A DNA stretch of 64,000 nt from Cacconaster sp045599325 (lineage in GTDB: Bacteria > Bacteroidota > Bacteroidia > Bacteroidales > UBA932), in the NCBI GenBank assembly GCA_045599325.1, contig JAZRVT010000035.1:1-64000 (forward strand). The letters are read 5' to 3'. A program made the position numbers and the translations under genes. Every line of letters starts with the position of its first letter. Position 1 is the first letter of the stretch. This document shows, piece by piece, positions 57,161-64,000 of the stretch. The notes beneath the pieces are model-generated. The model worked only from the letters and a program-made list of their open reading frames with translations, searched no databases and was not told the DNA's origin.

Positions 57161-59117
57161 CAGCGACCAGTGGCTCAAGCCGTTCAAGGAGGCGATTGAT
57201 CGCCGCAACAGGCTGATCCTCACCCGTAAGGAGGAGATAGCCGGCAGCGGCCCGCTCAAGTTGGCCGTCAACGGCGAACTGTATTACTGCCTGCACCGGG
57301 AGAACGGATGCTACGCTTTCAGGGAGTGGGCGCCGAACGCCTCGAGAATATATCTGATCGGGGATTTCAACGGATGGAAAAGGTCAGAGCAATGGGCGCT
57401 GCATCCAATTGGCGGCGGCACCTGGGAACTGATGGTGCCCGCTGCGGCAATCCGCCACGGGGACCTTTACAAATGGTATGTCGAATGGCCCGGCGGAGGC
57501 GGCGAGCGCATTCCGGCATATGCCACGAGATGTGTCCAGGATGACCAGACCAAGGCCTTCTGCGCGCAGGTCTGGGATCCGGAGGAACCTTACCGCTGGC
57601 GCAGGAAACGCGGTCCGAGGGTTAAGAACCCGCTTATCTACGAGGCCCATATAGGAATGGCCGGCGAAGAGCCGAGGGTTTCCACCTTCGAGGAGTTCAG
57701 GCTCAATGTCCTGCCCCGTGTCAGAAAGCTAGGATACAACACTCTGCAGCTGATGGCGCTGCAGGAGCATCCCTATTATGGCAGCTTCGGCTACCAGGTC
57801 TCGAGTTTCTTTGCGCTCAGCAGCCGGTTCGGCACACCGGAGGAGTTCAAGGCCCTGGTTGACGACGCGCACGGTATGGGGATAGCAGTGATAATGGATG
57901 TGGTGCACAGTCACGCCGTGAAGAACGAAGTCGAGGGACTGAGCCGTCTTGACGGTTCATACACAACCTATTTCCACGAGGGACCGCGCGGGGAGCATCC
58001 CGCCTGGGGGTCACGCTGCTTCGACTACGGAAAAGGCGCCACAATACACTTTCTGCTCTCGAATCTCAAGTACTGGATGGAGGAGTATCATCTCGACGGC
58101 TTCCGCTTCGACGGTGTCACAAGCATGCTCTATCTGGACCACGGGCTGGGACGCGACTTCACCGACTACGGCTGCTATTTCACAGGCGGGGAGGATGAGG
58201 ACGCACTGGCATACCTCGGTCTGGCCAACATCCTTGTGAAGGAGCTTGACAGGAACGCCATAACAATCGCAGAGGATATGTCCGGGATGCCGGGCCTCGC
58301 CGCTCCGGTAAGGGACGGCGGCGCCGGCTTCGGCTACAGGATGAGTATGGGAGTGGCAGACCACTGGATCAAGTGGATCAAGGAACTTTCGGACTGGCAG
58401 TGGAGCATGGGGGAGATTTTCTACGAGCTCACCCGCAAGCGCGATGATGAGCGGACCATAAGCTATGCCGAGTGTCACGACCAGGCCCTGGTGGGCGACA
58501 AGACAATCATCTTCCGTCTGATAGACAAGGAGATGTACTGGTCGATGGACAAGGCTTCGAAGAATGTTGCGGTTGACCGCGGAGTGGCTCTCCACAAACT
58601 GATAAGACTCGTCACACTGGCCACGGCCGGCGATGGATATCTCAATTTCATGGGAAATGAGTTCGGGCACCCTGAGTGGATAGATTTCCCGAGGGAGGGG
58701 AACGGATGGTCCTTCCAGCACGCCCGAAGGCAGTGGTCGATCGCTGATGACCCTGACCTGAGGTTCTGCGCGCTGCAGGCCTTCGACGAGGCGATGGTCC
58801 ATATGGCCGCTGACTGCGGCCTCTTCAACGGCAGGCCAGAATGCCTGCGTTGTGATGAGGAGAAGAAAGTCCTTCTGATCAGAAGGGCCGGTCTGGTCTT
58901 CGCATTCAACTTCAATCCTGAGAACTCTTTTGAGGACTATGCCTTCGAGGTTCCTGCAGGAAAATATGAGACTCTGCTCGACAGCGACAACACCGGATTC
59001 GGCGGCTTCGGGCGGCTGGACAGCAAGGTTCCGCACTTTACTCTGGAAAGAGACGGCAAGACCCTTCTACAGCTCTATCTGCCTGCCCGTACGGTCCAGG
59101 TTTTAAGGATAAAATAG
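57147..59117 (+). CDS. glgB: 1,4-alpha-glucan branching enzyme, eukaryote-like (GH13_8 type)
   Basis: Forms alpha-1,6 branches in glycogen. 656 aa: N-terminal carbohydrate-binding module 48 (GDFNGWKRSEQW, about residues 72-83), the GH13 barrel with VIMDVVHSHA, DGFRFDGVTSML (nucleophile Asp), ITIAEDMSGMPGL (acid Glu) and YAECHDQALVGDKT, and a C-terminal beta domain. The HDQALVGDKT form is typical of plant, fungal and animal enzymes and their Bacteroidota relatives, rather than E. coli GlgB. It overlaps xseB by 14 bases, so its expression is tied to exonuclease VII. Confidence 0.94.
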   Translation: MKIYNSDQWLKPFKEAIDRRNRLILTRKEEIAGSGPLKLAVNGELYYCLHRENGCYAFREWAPNASRIYLIGDFNGWKRSEQWALHPIGGGTWELMVPAAAIRHGDLYKWYVEWPGGGGERIPAYATRCVQDDQTKAFCAQVWDPEEPYRWRRKRGPRVKNPLIYEAHIGMAGEEPRVSTFEEFRLNVLPRVRKLGYNTLQLMALQEHPYYGSFGYQVSSFFALSSRFGTPEEFKALVDDAHGMGIAVIMDVVHSHAVKNEVEGLSRLDGSYTTYFHEGPRGEHPAWGSRCFDYGKGATIHFLLSNLKYWMEEYHLDGFRFDGVTSMLYLDHGLGRDFTDYGCYFTGGEDEDALAYLGLANILVKELDRNAITIAEDMSGMPGLAAPVRDGGAGFGYRMSMGVADHWIKWIKELSDWQWSMGEIFYELTRKRDDERTISYAECHDQALVGDKTIIFRLIDKEMYWSMDKASKNVAVDRGVALHKLIRLVTLATAGDGYLNFMGNEFGHPEWIDFPREGNGWSFQHARRQWSIADDPDLRFCALQAFDEAMVHMAADCGLFNGRPECLRCDEEKKVLLIRRAGLVFAFNFNPENSFEDYAFEVPAGKYETLLDSDNTGFGGFGRLDSKVPHFTLERDGKTLLQLYLPARTVQVLRIK

Positions 59118-59140
59118 CCGCCATACTTCTATTTATTAAG

Positions 59141-59166
59141 ATTTTGTCGTAAATTTGCGACAAAAT
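59141..59166 (+). promoter_or_regulatory. Palindromic promoter of the glycogen debranching operon
   Basis: ATTTTGTCG (59141-59149) and CGACAAAAT (59158-59166) are a perfect 9-bp inverted repeat. The 8 bases between them, TAAATTTG, are exactly a -7 box. The ATG at 59176 is 18 bases after the box. The palindrome could be an operator for a dimeric regulator. Confidence 0.72.
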
Positions 59167-59175
59167 CCAATAGGT

Positions 59176-61110
59176 ATGGCTTATCTGAAATTCAATAAGG
59201 CGGAACTGGTCAACCTCGAATATGCATTCAAGCGTGAAGTTCTTGCCACAAACCGTGCGGGAGGATATCTCAACACTACGATAGTCGGCTGTAACACAAG
59301 GAAATACCACGGACTTTTCGCAGTCCCTGTTGAAAAGTTCCAAGGTCACCGTCATATCCTCCTCTCATCGCTCGACGAGACCCTCGTCCAGCACGGAATG
59401 CCGTTCAACCTCGGCATCCACTGCTATGGCGGTATCTATGAACCGCGCGGTCACAAATATATCGTCGATTTCGAGATGGATCCCATCCCGACAATCACCT
59501 ACCGGGTCGGCGGAATGCTTTTCAAGAAGGAGATAGTCTTCGTGCACAAGAGCGAACAGCTGCTCATCCGCTACACTCTTCTTGACGCCCACTCCAACAC
59601 CATCCTCCGTCTGAAACCTTATCTGGCATTCAGGGCCATCCACTCTCTGACAATGGCCAACGGCAACGCCGACACAAGATACAGGCAGGTTGAGAACGGC
59701 TCAGAGTTCAGGCTCTACAGCGAACTCCCGCAACTCGACCTGCAGTGCTCGAAGCCGTGCGACTATGTCCACTGCCCGGACTGGTACAGGGGAGTGACCT
59801 ATCTTGAAGAGTACCGCCGCGGCTTTGACTGCCGTGAGGACCTGATGGTTCCCGGCTTCTTCGAGATGCCGATCGAGAAGGGCGAGAGCATAGTATTCTC
59901 CGCCTCCACCTCTGAAATAGACCCGAAGGGACTCAAGGCTCAGTTCACCCGCGAGGTGAAGAACATCGAGCCGCGCGAGGACTTCGACAGCTGCCTCAAG
60001 GCTGCTGCAAGCCAGCTCATAGCATACGATGTCCGCGGAACTCACGTCTGCACGGGATTCTCCTGGCACGAGATAGGCGGCCTCCGCGAGACCCTGATCT
60101 CGCTTGCAGGTCTGACGATATACAACAACGGTGACGTGAAGCTCTTCGAGAAGATACTCGGCGGGCTGCTGAAAGACTACAGGGAGCAGCTCCTCGGAGG
60201 ATGCGACCAGGTCGAGTCCCCTCTCCGTGTCACAGAGGCCGTGCAGCATCTCGTTTCCTTCACGGGCAACGGTGCCGGAGCCTGGAAAAAGTACGGCGCC
60301 CTGCTCAAGGGCATAGTGGACAGCTATGCCGCAGGCCGTCCGGAGGCAAGGCTGAGCGACAACGGAATGATATGGGCTGAAAAGCCTGGTGTCGCGCTCA
60401 GCTGGATGAACGCTTACGTCGGCGGCCGTCCTGTCACTGAACGCCGCGGCTGGCAGGTTGAGACCAACGCCCTGTGGTACAACGCTGTCTGCTTCGCCCT
60501 CGATATGGAGAGCACATTCGGCAAGGACCGGGGATTCATTGAAAAGTGCGCTGACATCAGACGCCGCATAGATGAGAACTTCTTCAATCTCTTCTGGGTT
60601 GAGGCCCGCCACCACCTTGCAGACTATGTTGACGAGAAGGGCCAGAACGTCTTCACACGCCCTAACCAGCTGTACGCCTGCTCTCTGGCATACAGCCCCG
60701 TCCCTGAGACGGTGCAGTCCCAGATTCTCAGGGCCGTATTCCGTGAACTTGTCACTACCCGCGGCATCCGCACGCTTTCACCTAAGAATCCGCTCTACCG
60801 TTCGCGATACGAAGGCAACCAGATTGACCGTGACACTGCAACCCATAACGGATGCAACCGCCCGTGGCTTCTCGGTCCTTATGCAGAAGCCTCCTTCAAG
60901 CTCTACGGTGCATCTTTCATCCGACAGGCGCAGGAACTGATTGACGGATTCCAGGAAGATATGAATATCCACGGCATCGGCGCCGTGGCAGAAATATATG
61001 ACGGTGACCCTCAGTATATGCCTCACGGAGCCATCAACTCCGCCTTGAGCGTCGCTGAGATTCTCCGTGTCAAGTATCTCATAAACAAATACAGGGAGGA
61101 AGAGCAATGA
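59176..61110 (+). CDS. Glycogen debranching enzyme (amylo-alpha-1,6-glucosidase, GH133-like)
   Basis: Removes alpha-1,6-linked glucose at glycogen branch points. 644 aa from MAYLKFNKAELVNLEYAFKR. The N-terminal bacterial debranching domain (TNRAGGYLNTTIVGCNTRKYHGLF) spans about 1-230; the C-terminal (alpha/alpha)6 barrel about 270-644 contains DNGMIWAEKPGVALSWMNAY, RRGWQVETNALWYNAV and THNGCNRPWLLGPYAE. It corresponds to the C-terminal half of the eukaryotic enzyme; no transferase domain is fused. An in-frame ATG at 59155 lies inside the promoter and is rejected. Overlaps the next gene by 4 bases. Confidence 0.93.
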   Translation: MAYLKFNKAELVNLEYAFKREVLATNRAGGYLNTTIVGCNTRKYHGLFAVPVEKFQGHRHILLSSLDETLVQHGMPFNLGIHCYGGIYEPRGHKYIVDFEMDPIPTITYRVGGMLFKKEIVFVHKSEQLLIRYTLLDAHSNTILRLKPYLAFRAIHSLTMANGNADTRYRQVENGSEFRLYSELPQLDLQCSKPCDYVHCPDWYRGVTYLEEYRRGFDCREDLMVPGFFEMPIEKGESIVFSASTSEIDPKGLKAQFTREVKNIEPREDFDSCLKAAASQLIAYDVRGTHVCTGFSWHEIGGLRETLISLAGLTIYNNGDVKLFEKILGGLLKDYREQLLGGCDQVESPLRVTEAVQHLVSFTGNGAGAWKKYGALLKGIVDSYAAGRPEARLSDNGMIWAEKPGVALSWMNAYVGGRPVTERRGWQVETNALWYNAVCFALDMESTFGKDRGFIEKCADIRRRIDENFFNLFWVEARHHLADYVDEKGQNVFTRPNQLYACSLAYSPVPETVQSQILRAVFRELVTTRGIRTLSPKNPLYRSRYEGNQIDRDTATHNGCNRPWLLGPYAEASFKLYGASFIRQAQELIDGFQEDMNIHGIGAVAEIYDGDPQYMPHGAINSALSVAEILRVKYLINKYREEEQ

Positions 61111-62390
61111 GAGTACTGATGTTCGGCTGGGAGTTTCCTCCGCACATTGCCGGCGGACTCGGGACAGCCTGCTATGGAATGACCAAGGGGCTCGCGCACA
61201 GCGGCGTCGAGGTCCTGTTCGTGATGCCGTCCGCAAGCGGAGACGAGGACCAGAGCGCAGTCAAGATAATCAACGCAAGTGACGTGGCGGTATATGACAC
61301 CTGCCACAATGTGGACGAGTTCCTTACTAAAGTTCAGTTCCTAAGGGTGGGCTCAAACCTCCACCCATACATCGATCCGGTCGATTTCACCGAACTGGTC
61401 GAGAAGGAGCAGAAGTTCCAGAGCGAGGAGTTCAAGATGTACTTCCGCCAGAAGTACAAATTCTCCGGCAAGTACGGAAAGAACCTGATGGAGGAGGTTT
61501 CCCGTTACGCAATGGTTGCCGGCGCCATCGCCGCCGAGCAGCAGTTCGACGTGATCCACGCCCACGACTGGCTGACCTATCTCGCCGGCATAGCGGCGAA
61601 GAGAGTATCCGGCAAGCCGCTCGTGATCCACGTCCACGCTACAGAGTACGATCGTGGTACTTCTCCTAATCCCGAAGTGTACCGTCTAGAGAAGATGGGA
61701 ATGGAGGAGGCAGACAAGGTCATCACAGTCAGCAACCTGACCAGGAACATTGTGATAAACAAATACGGCATTGACCCGCGCAAGGTCGTGACTGTCCACA
61801 ATGCTGTCGATTTCTCAGGCAGGAGCAATATGGAGGTCAGCCGCGGAGTGAAGGAGAAGGTCATCACCTTCCTCGGCCGCATCACTTTCCAGAAGGGTCC
61901 GGAGTATTTCATCGAGGCCGCCGCAAAGGTGCTCAAGATGTGTCCTGACACCCACTTCGTGATGGCCGGCAGCGGTGATATGATGAACCGCTGCATCCGC
62001 TATGTTGCGAAGCTCGGCATTTCTGACCGCTTCCATTTCACCGGATTCCTGCGCGGGACTGACGTCCAGAAGATGTTCGCCCTCTCTGATGTCTATGTGA
62101 TGCCTTCCGTATCTGAGCCGTTCGGAATCTCGCCGCTCGAGGCGATGAAGACCGATGTTCCGACCATCATCTCCAAGCAGTCCGGTGTGGCTGAGGTCCT
62201 GAAATACGCCATCAAGGTGGACTTCTGGGATGTCAACGCTCTCGCGGACGCAATGTACGGTCTGCTCAACTATCCGTCCCTCGCACCGTTCGCGACAGAG
62301 AAGGGAAGGGAGGAGGTTGACAGCCTCAAGTGGGACAGCGCAGCTGTCAAGGTCAAGGCTGTCTATGAGTCAGCCATCAATGAAAAATAA
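61107..62390 (+). CDS. GT4 family glycosyltransferase of the glycogen locus
   Basis: A 427-aa retaining glycosyltransferase. The N-terminus VLMFGWEFPPHIAGGLGTACYGM is the sugar-acceptor GxGG loop of GT4/GT5 enzymes, and the nucleotide-sugar site SEPFGISPLEAMKTDVP (about residues 334-350) is intact. FLGRITFQKGPEYFIEAA marks the C-terminal Rossmann domain. Similar genes sit beside GH57 genes in many bacteria and are thought to make or extend alpha-glucans; substrate is inferred from context. ATGA overlap with the debranching gene, 12 bases before GH57. Confidence 0.9.
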   Translation: MRVLMFGWEFPPHIAGGLGTACYGMTKGLAHSGVEVLFVMPSASGDEDQSAVKIINASDVAVYDTCHNVDEFLTKVQFLRVGSNLHPYIDPVDFTELVEKEQKFQSEEFKMYFRQKYKFSGKYGKNLMEEVSRYAMVAGAIAAEQQFDVIHAHDWLTYLAGIAAKRVSGKPLVIHVHATEYDRGTSPNPEVYRLEKMGMEEADKVITVSNLTRNIVINKYGIDPRKVVTVHNAVDFSGRSNMEVSRGVKEKVITFLGRITFQKGPEYFIEAAAKVLKMCPDTHFVMAGSGDMMNRCIRYVAKLGISDRFHFTGFLRGTDVQKMFALSDVYVMPSVSEPFGISPLEAMKTDVPTIISKQSGVAEVLKYAIKVDFWDVNALADAMYGLLNYPSLAPFATEKGREEVDSLKWDSAAVKVKAVYESAINEK

Positions 62391-62402
62391 AGATTGATAT
62401 AT

Positions 62403-63614
62403 ATGAACAAGTCAGTATGCTTTTATTTCCAGGTCCATCAGCCGGACCGTCTGAGGCAGTTCCGTTTCTTCGACATAGGCAACGACTACCACTATCTGGA
62501 CGATTTTGCAAACAGGACGATTGTCAGCCGCATCGCTGACAGATGCTATCTCCCTGCAAACAGGATGCTGCTCGAGATGATCGGACAGCACAAAGGTGAG
62601 TTCAAGGTCGCCTTCTCCATCTCCGGAGCCGCCATCGAGCAGTTCAGGATGTATGTGCCGGAAGTCATCGACAGTTTCAAGGCGCTTGCCGCCACCGGAT
62701 GCGTCGAGTTCCTCGCTGAGACCTACTCCCACTCGCTGGCATCCCTTTCTTCGACCGCTGAGTTCAAGAAGCAGGTGAAGCAGCACGCCGAACTTGTGCG
62801 CAGCCTCTTCGGTGTCAAGCCGACCACTTTCCGCAACACCGAGCTCATCTATTCCGACGCCATCGGTGCCGCAGTGGCAGACCTGGGCTTCAACGTGATG
62901 CTGGCTGAGGGAGCGAAGCACATACTCGGATGGAAGAGTCCGGACTTTGTCTATACCAACGCTATCAACCCGCGCCTGAAACTCCTTCTCAGGAACTTCG
63001 GCCTCAGCGATGACATCGCATTCAGGTTTTCCAACCAGAACTGGGCATCCTGGCCTCTGACAGCCGACAAATATGCCGGCTGGGTCGCCGAGTCCCTCGC
63101 GGAGGGTGAGATAGTCAACCTCTTCATGGACTACGAGACTTTCGGAGAGCACCAGAGCGCTTCTTCAGGGATCTTCGACTTCATGAAAGCCCTGCCTGCT
63201 GAACTCTTCAGCAGGGGAATAGGCTTCTGCACGCCTTCTGAGGCGGTGGTGAAGCATCAGCCGGTGGCTCCTCTCCACGTGCCGTACCCAATCTCCTGGG
63301 CGGACGAGGAGCGTGACACCAGCGCCTGGCTCGGCAACGAGCTCCAGGAGGAGGCCTTCAACAAAATCTCCGCAATGGAGAGTGATGTCCTCAAGACAAA
63401 GGATGAGAAGCTGATCGGCATCTACAGGAAACTGCAGGAGAGCGACCACTTCTACTATATGTGCACCAAGTTCTTCTCCGACGGCAGCGTGCACAGCTAT
63501 TTCAACCCGTACGACACTCCGTACGAGGCGTTCATCAACTATATGAACGTGCTCTCTGACTTTGAGATCAGAGTGAAGGAGAAACTTAAACTGAAAAACA
63601 AGAAATCAAGATAA
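62403..63614 (+). CDS. GH57 family alpha-glucan hydrolase or transferase
   Basis: A 403-aa member of glycoside hydrolase family 57 (alpha-amylase, branching or 4-alpha-glucanotransferase activities). Conserved regions seen: FYFQVHQPDRLRQFRFFD (residues about 6-23), EFLAETYSHSLAS, FRNTELIYSDAIG (expected nucleophile Glu) and FMDYETFGEH (expected acid Asp). No signal peptide, so it acts on internal glycogen. ATG 62403 is chosen over an in-frame TTG three codons earlier. Four bases before the GT3 gene. Confidence 0.92.
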   Translation: MNKSVCFYFQVHQPDRLRQFRFFDIGNDYHYLDDFANRTIVSRIADRCYLPANRMLLEMIGQHKGEFKVAFSISGAAIEQFRMYVPEVIDSFKALAATGCVEFLAETYSHSLASLSSTAEFKKQVKQHAELVRSLFGVKPTTFRNTELIYSDAIGAAVADLGFNVMLAEGAKHILGWKSPDFVYTNAINPRLKLLLRNFGLSDDIAFRFSNQNWASWPLTADKYAGWVAESLAEGEIVNLFMDYETFGEHQSASSGIFDFMKALPAELFSRGIGFCTPSEAVVKHQPVAPLHVPYPISWADEERDTSAWLGNELQEEAFNKISAMESDVLKTKDEKLIGIYRKLQESDHFYYMCTKFFSDGSVHSYFNPYDTPYEAFINYMNVLSDFEIRVKEKLKLKNKKSR

Positions 63615-63617
63615 CAG

Positions 63618-64000
63618 ATGCAGAACAACTATAAGATGCCGGACTATCTCTTCGAGATAAGCTGGGAAGTTTGCAACAAGGTCGGCGGGATACATACCGT
63701 CATCGCCACAAAATCTCTATTCTTAGGAAAAGAATTCAAGAAAAATCATATTCACATCGGACCTGATGTCTGGAGGAATACAGAGAAGAATCCGGAATTC
63801 ACCGAGGATCCGAACCTCTTCCGCTCCTGGCGCCTGACTGCGGCGGAGGAAGGTCTCCGCGTGAGGGTGGGCCACTGGAACGTCGCAGGCAAGCCTGTGG
63901 CCATCCTTGTGGACTACACTACTTTCATCTCACGCAAGGACAACATCCTGGCAGACTTCTGGAACCGCTTCGGGGTTGACTCCATCAGCGGCAACTGGGA
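63618..64000 (+). CDS. GT3 family glycogen synthase (eukaryote-like), 3'-truncated by window edge
   Basis: The first 127 residues of a glycogen synthase. LFEISWEVCNKVGGIHTVI (about residues 11-29) is the donor-binding N-terminus of the GT3 family, the type found in animals and fungi, rather than the GlgA (GT5) type KTGGLxDV. GT3 enzymes use UDP-glucose, which fits the absence of glgC from the cluster so far seen. The frame runs off the window end. Together with glgB, debranching enzyme, GT4 and GH57 this completes an alpha-glucan storage locus. Confidence 0.92.
   Translation, partial: MQNNYKMPDYLFEISWEVCNKVGGIHTVIATKSLFLGKEFKKNHIHIGPDVWRNTEKNPEFTEDPNLFRSWRLTAAEEGLRVRVGHWNVAGKPVAILVDYTTFISRKDNILADFWNRFGVDSISGNW

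Noticed and set aside
58011..59036. Minus-strand open frame of 341 codons across glgB
   Set aside because: Shadow of glgB; no domain, no promoter and no neighbours on that strand.
59701..60615. Minus-strand open frame of 304 codons across the debranching gene
   Set aside because: Shadow frame; the plus-strand gene has all family motifs.

Overview
This window is ordinary, gene-dense core chromosome from a member of the Bacteroidota, most likely order Bacteroidales. Four things point there: Bacteroidota-type promoters (-7 box TAnnTTTG) in most promoter-bearing gaps; almost no Shine-Dalgarno sequences; a division/cell-wall cluster in the Bacteroidota order, without murF or ddl; and a meso-diaminopimelate-type MurE. 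Genus cannot be fixed from the sequence alone. No rRNA, tRNA, insertion sequence, prophage, CRISPR array or defence island was seen. About 59 protein genes fill nearly all the sequence, and only two intergenic stretches approach 250-300 bases.

Layout. 1-0.8 kb: 3' end of a ROK sugar kinase gene. 1.0-4.3 kb (minus): serine operon serC-serA-DUF1015. 4.3-9.5 kb: YigZ/IMPACT protein, a pRiA4b ORF-3-like acidic protein with miaA, recQ, and an FKBP lipoprotein. 9.6-16.7 kb: glutamine synthetase diverging from an operon of ABC exporter, acyl-CoA ligase, dCMP deaminase and S41 protease. 16.8-20.9 kb: queA, dprA, tatD, L-asparaginase. 21-29 kb: ExbB, a four-helix membrane protein and two ExbD proteins, then alkaline phosphatase, a GHL10 glycosidase, asnS, udk and a TonB protein. 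29-48.4 kb (minus): a long cluster mraZ-rsmH-ftsL-ftsI-murE-mraY-murD-ftsW-murG-murC-ftsQ-ftsA-ftsZ, continuing into gltX-rpiB-truB-DUF4301. 48.7-50.6 kb (minus): O-methyltransferase and M16 peptidase. 50.7-53.3 kb: engB, prs, nadE and a small cysteine-rich protein. 53.3-55.7 kb (minus): dnaX-lptB. 55.8-64 kb: xseA-xseB-glgB, then debranching enzyme, GT4 transferase, GH57 amylase and the start of a GT3 glycogen synthase.

How genes work together. The dcw cluster encodes lipid II synthesis from UDP-MurNAc-Ala-Glu onward (murE, mraY, murD, murG, with murC) plus the septal machinery (FtsQ/L/I/W/A/Z). Upstream of mraZ, four TGnAA pentamers sit at an exact 10-bp period beside the promoter and look like a MraZ autoregulatory operator. 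The right end is a glycogen locus whose branching enzyme and synthase are of the eukaryote-like type (GH13_8, GT3) rather than the GlgA/GlgC type. Its second transcription unit starts at a promoter whose -7 box lies exactly between the arms of a perfect 9-bp inverted repeat.

I found no clearly new multi-gene system. The points most worth following are the MraZ-type operator, the palindromic glycogen promoter, a set of apparently leaderless genes, the DUF1015 protein in the serine operon, the unnamed four-helix protein inside the Exb operon, and the highly charged FtsA tail.
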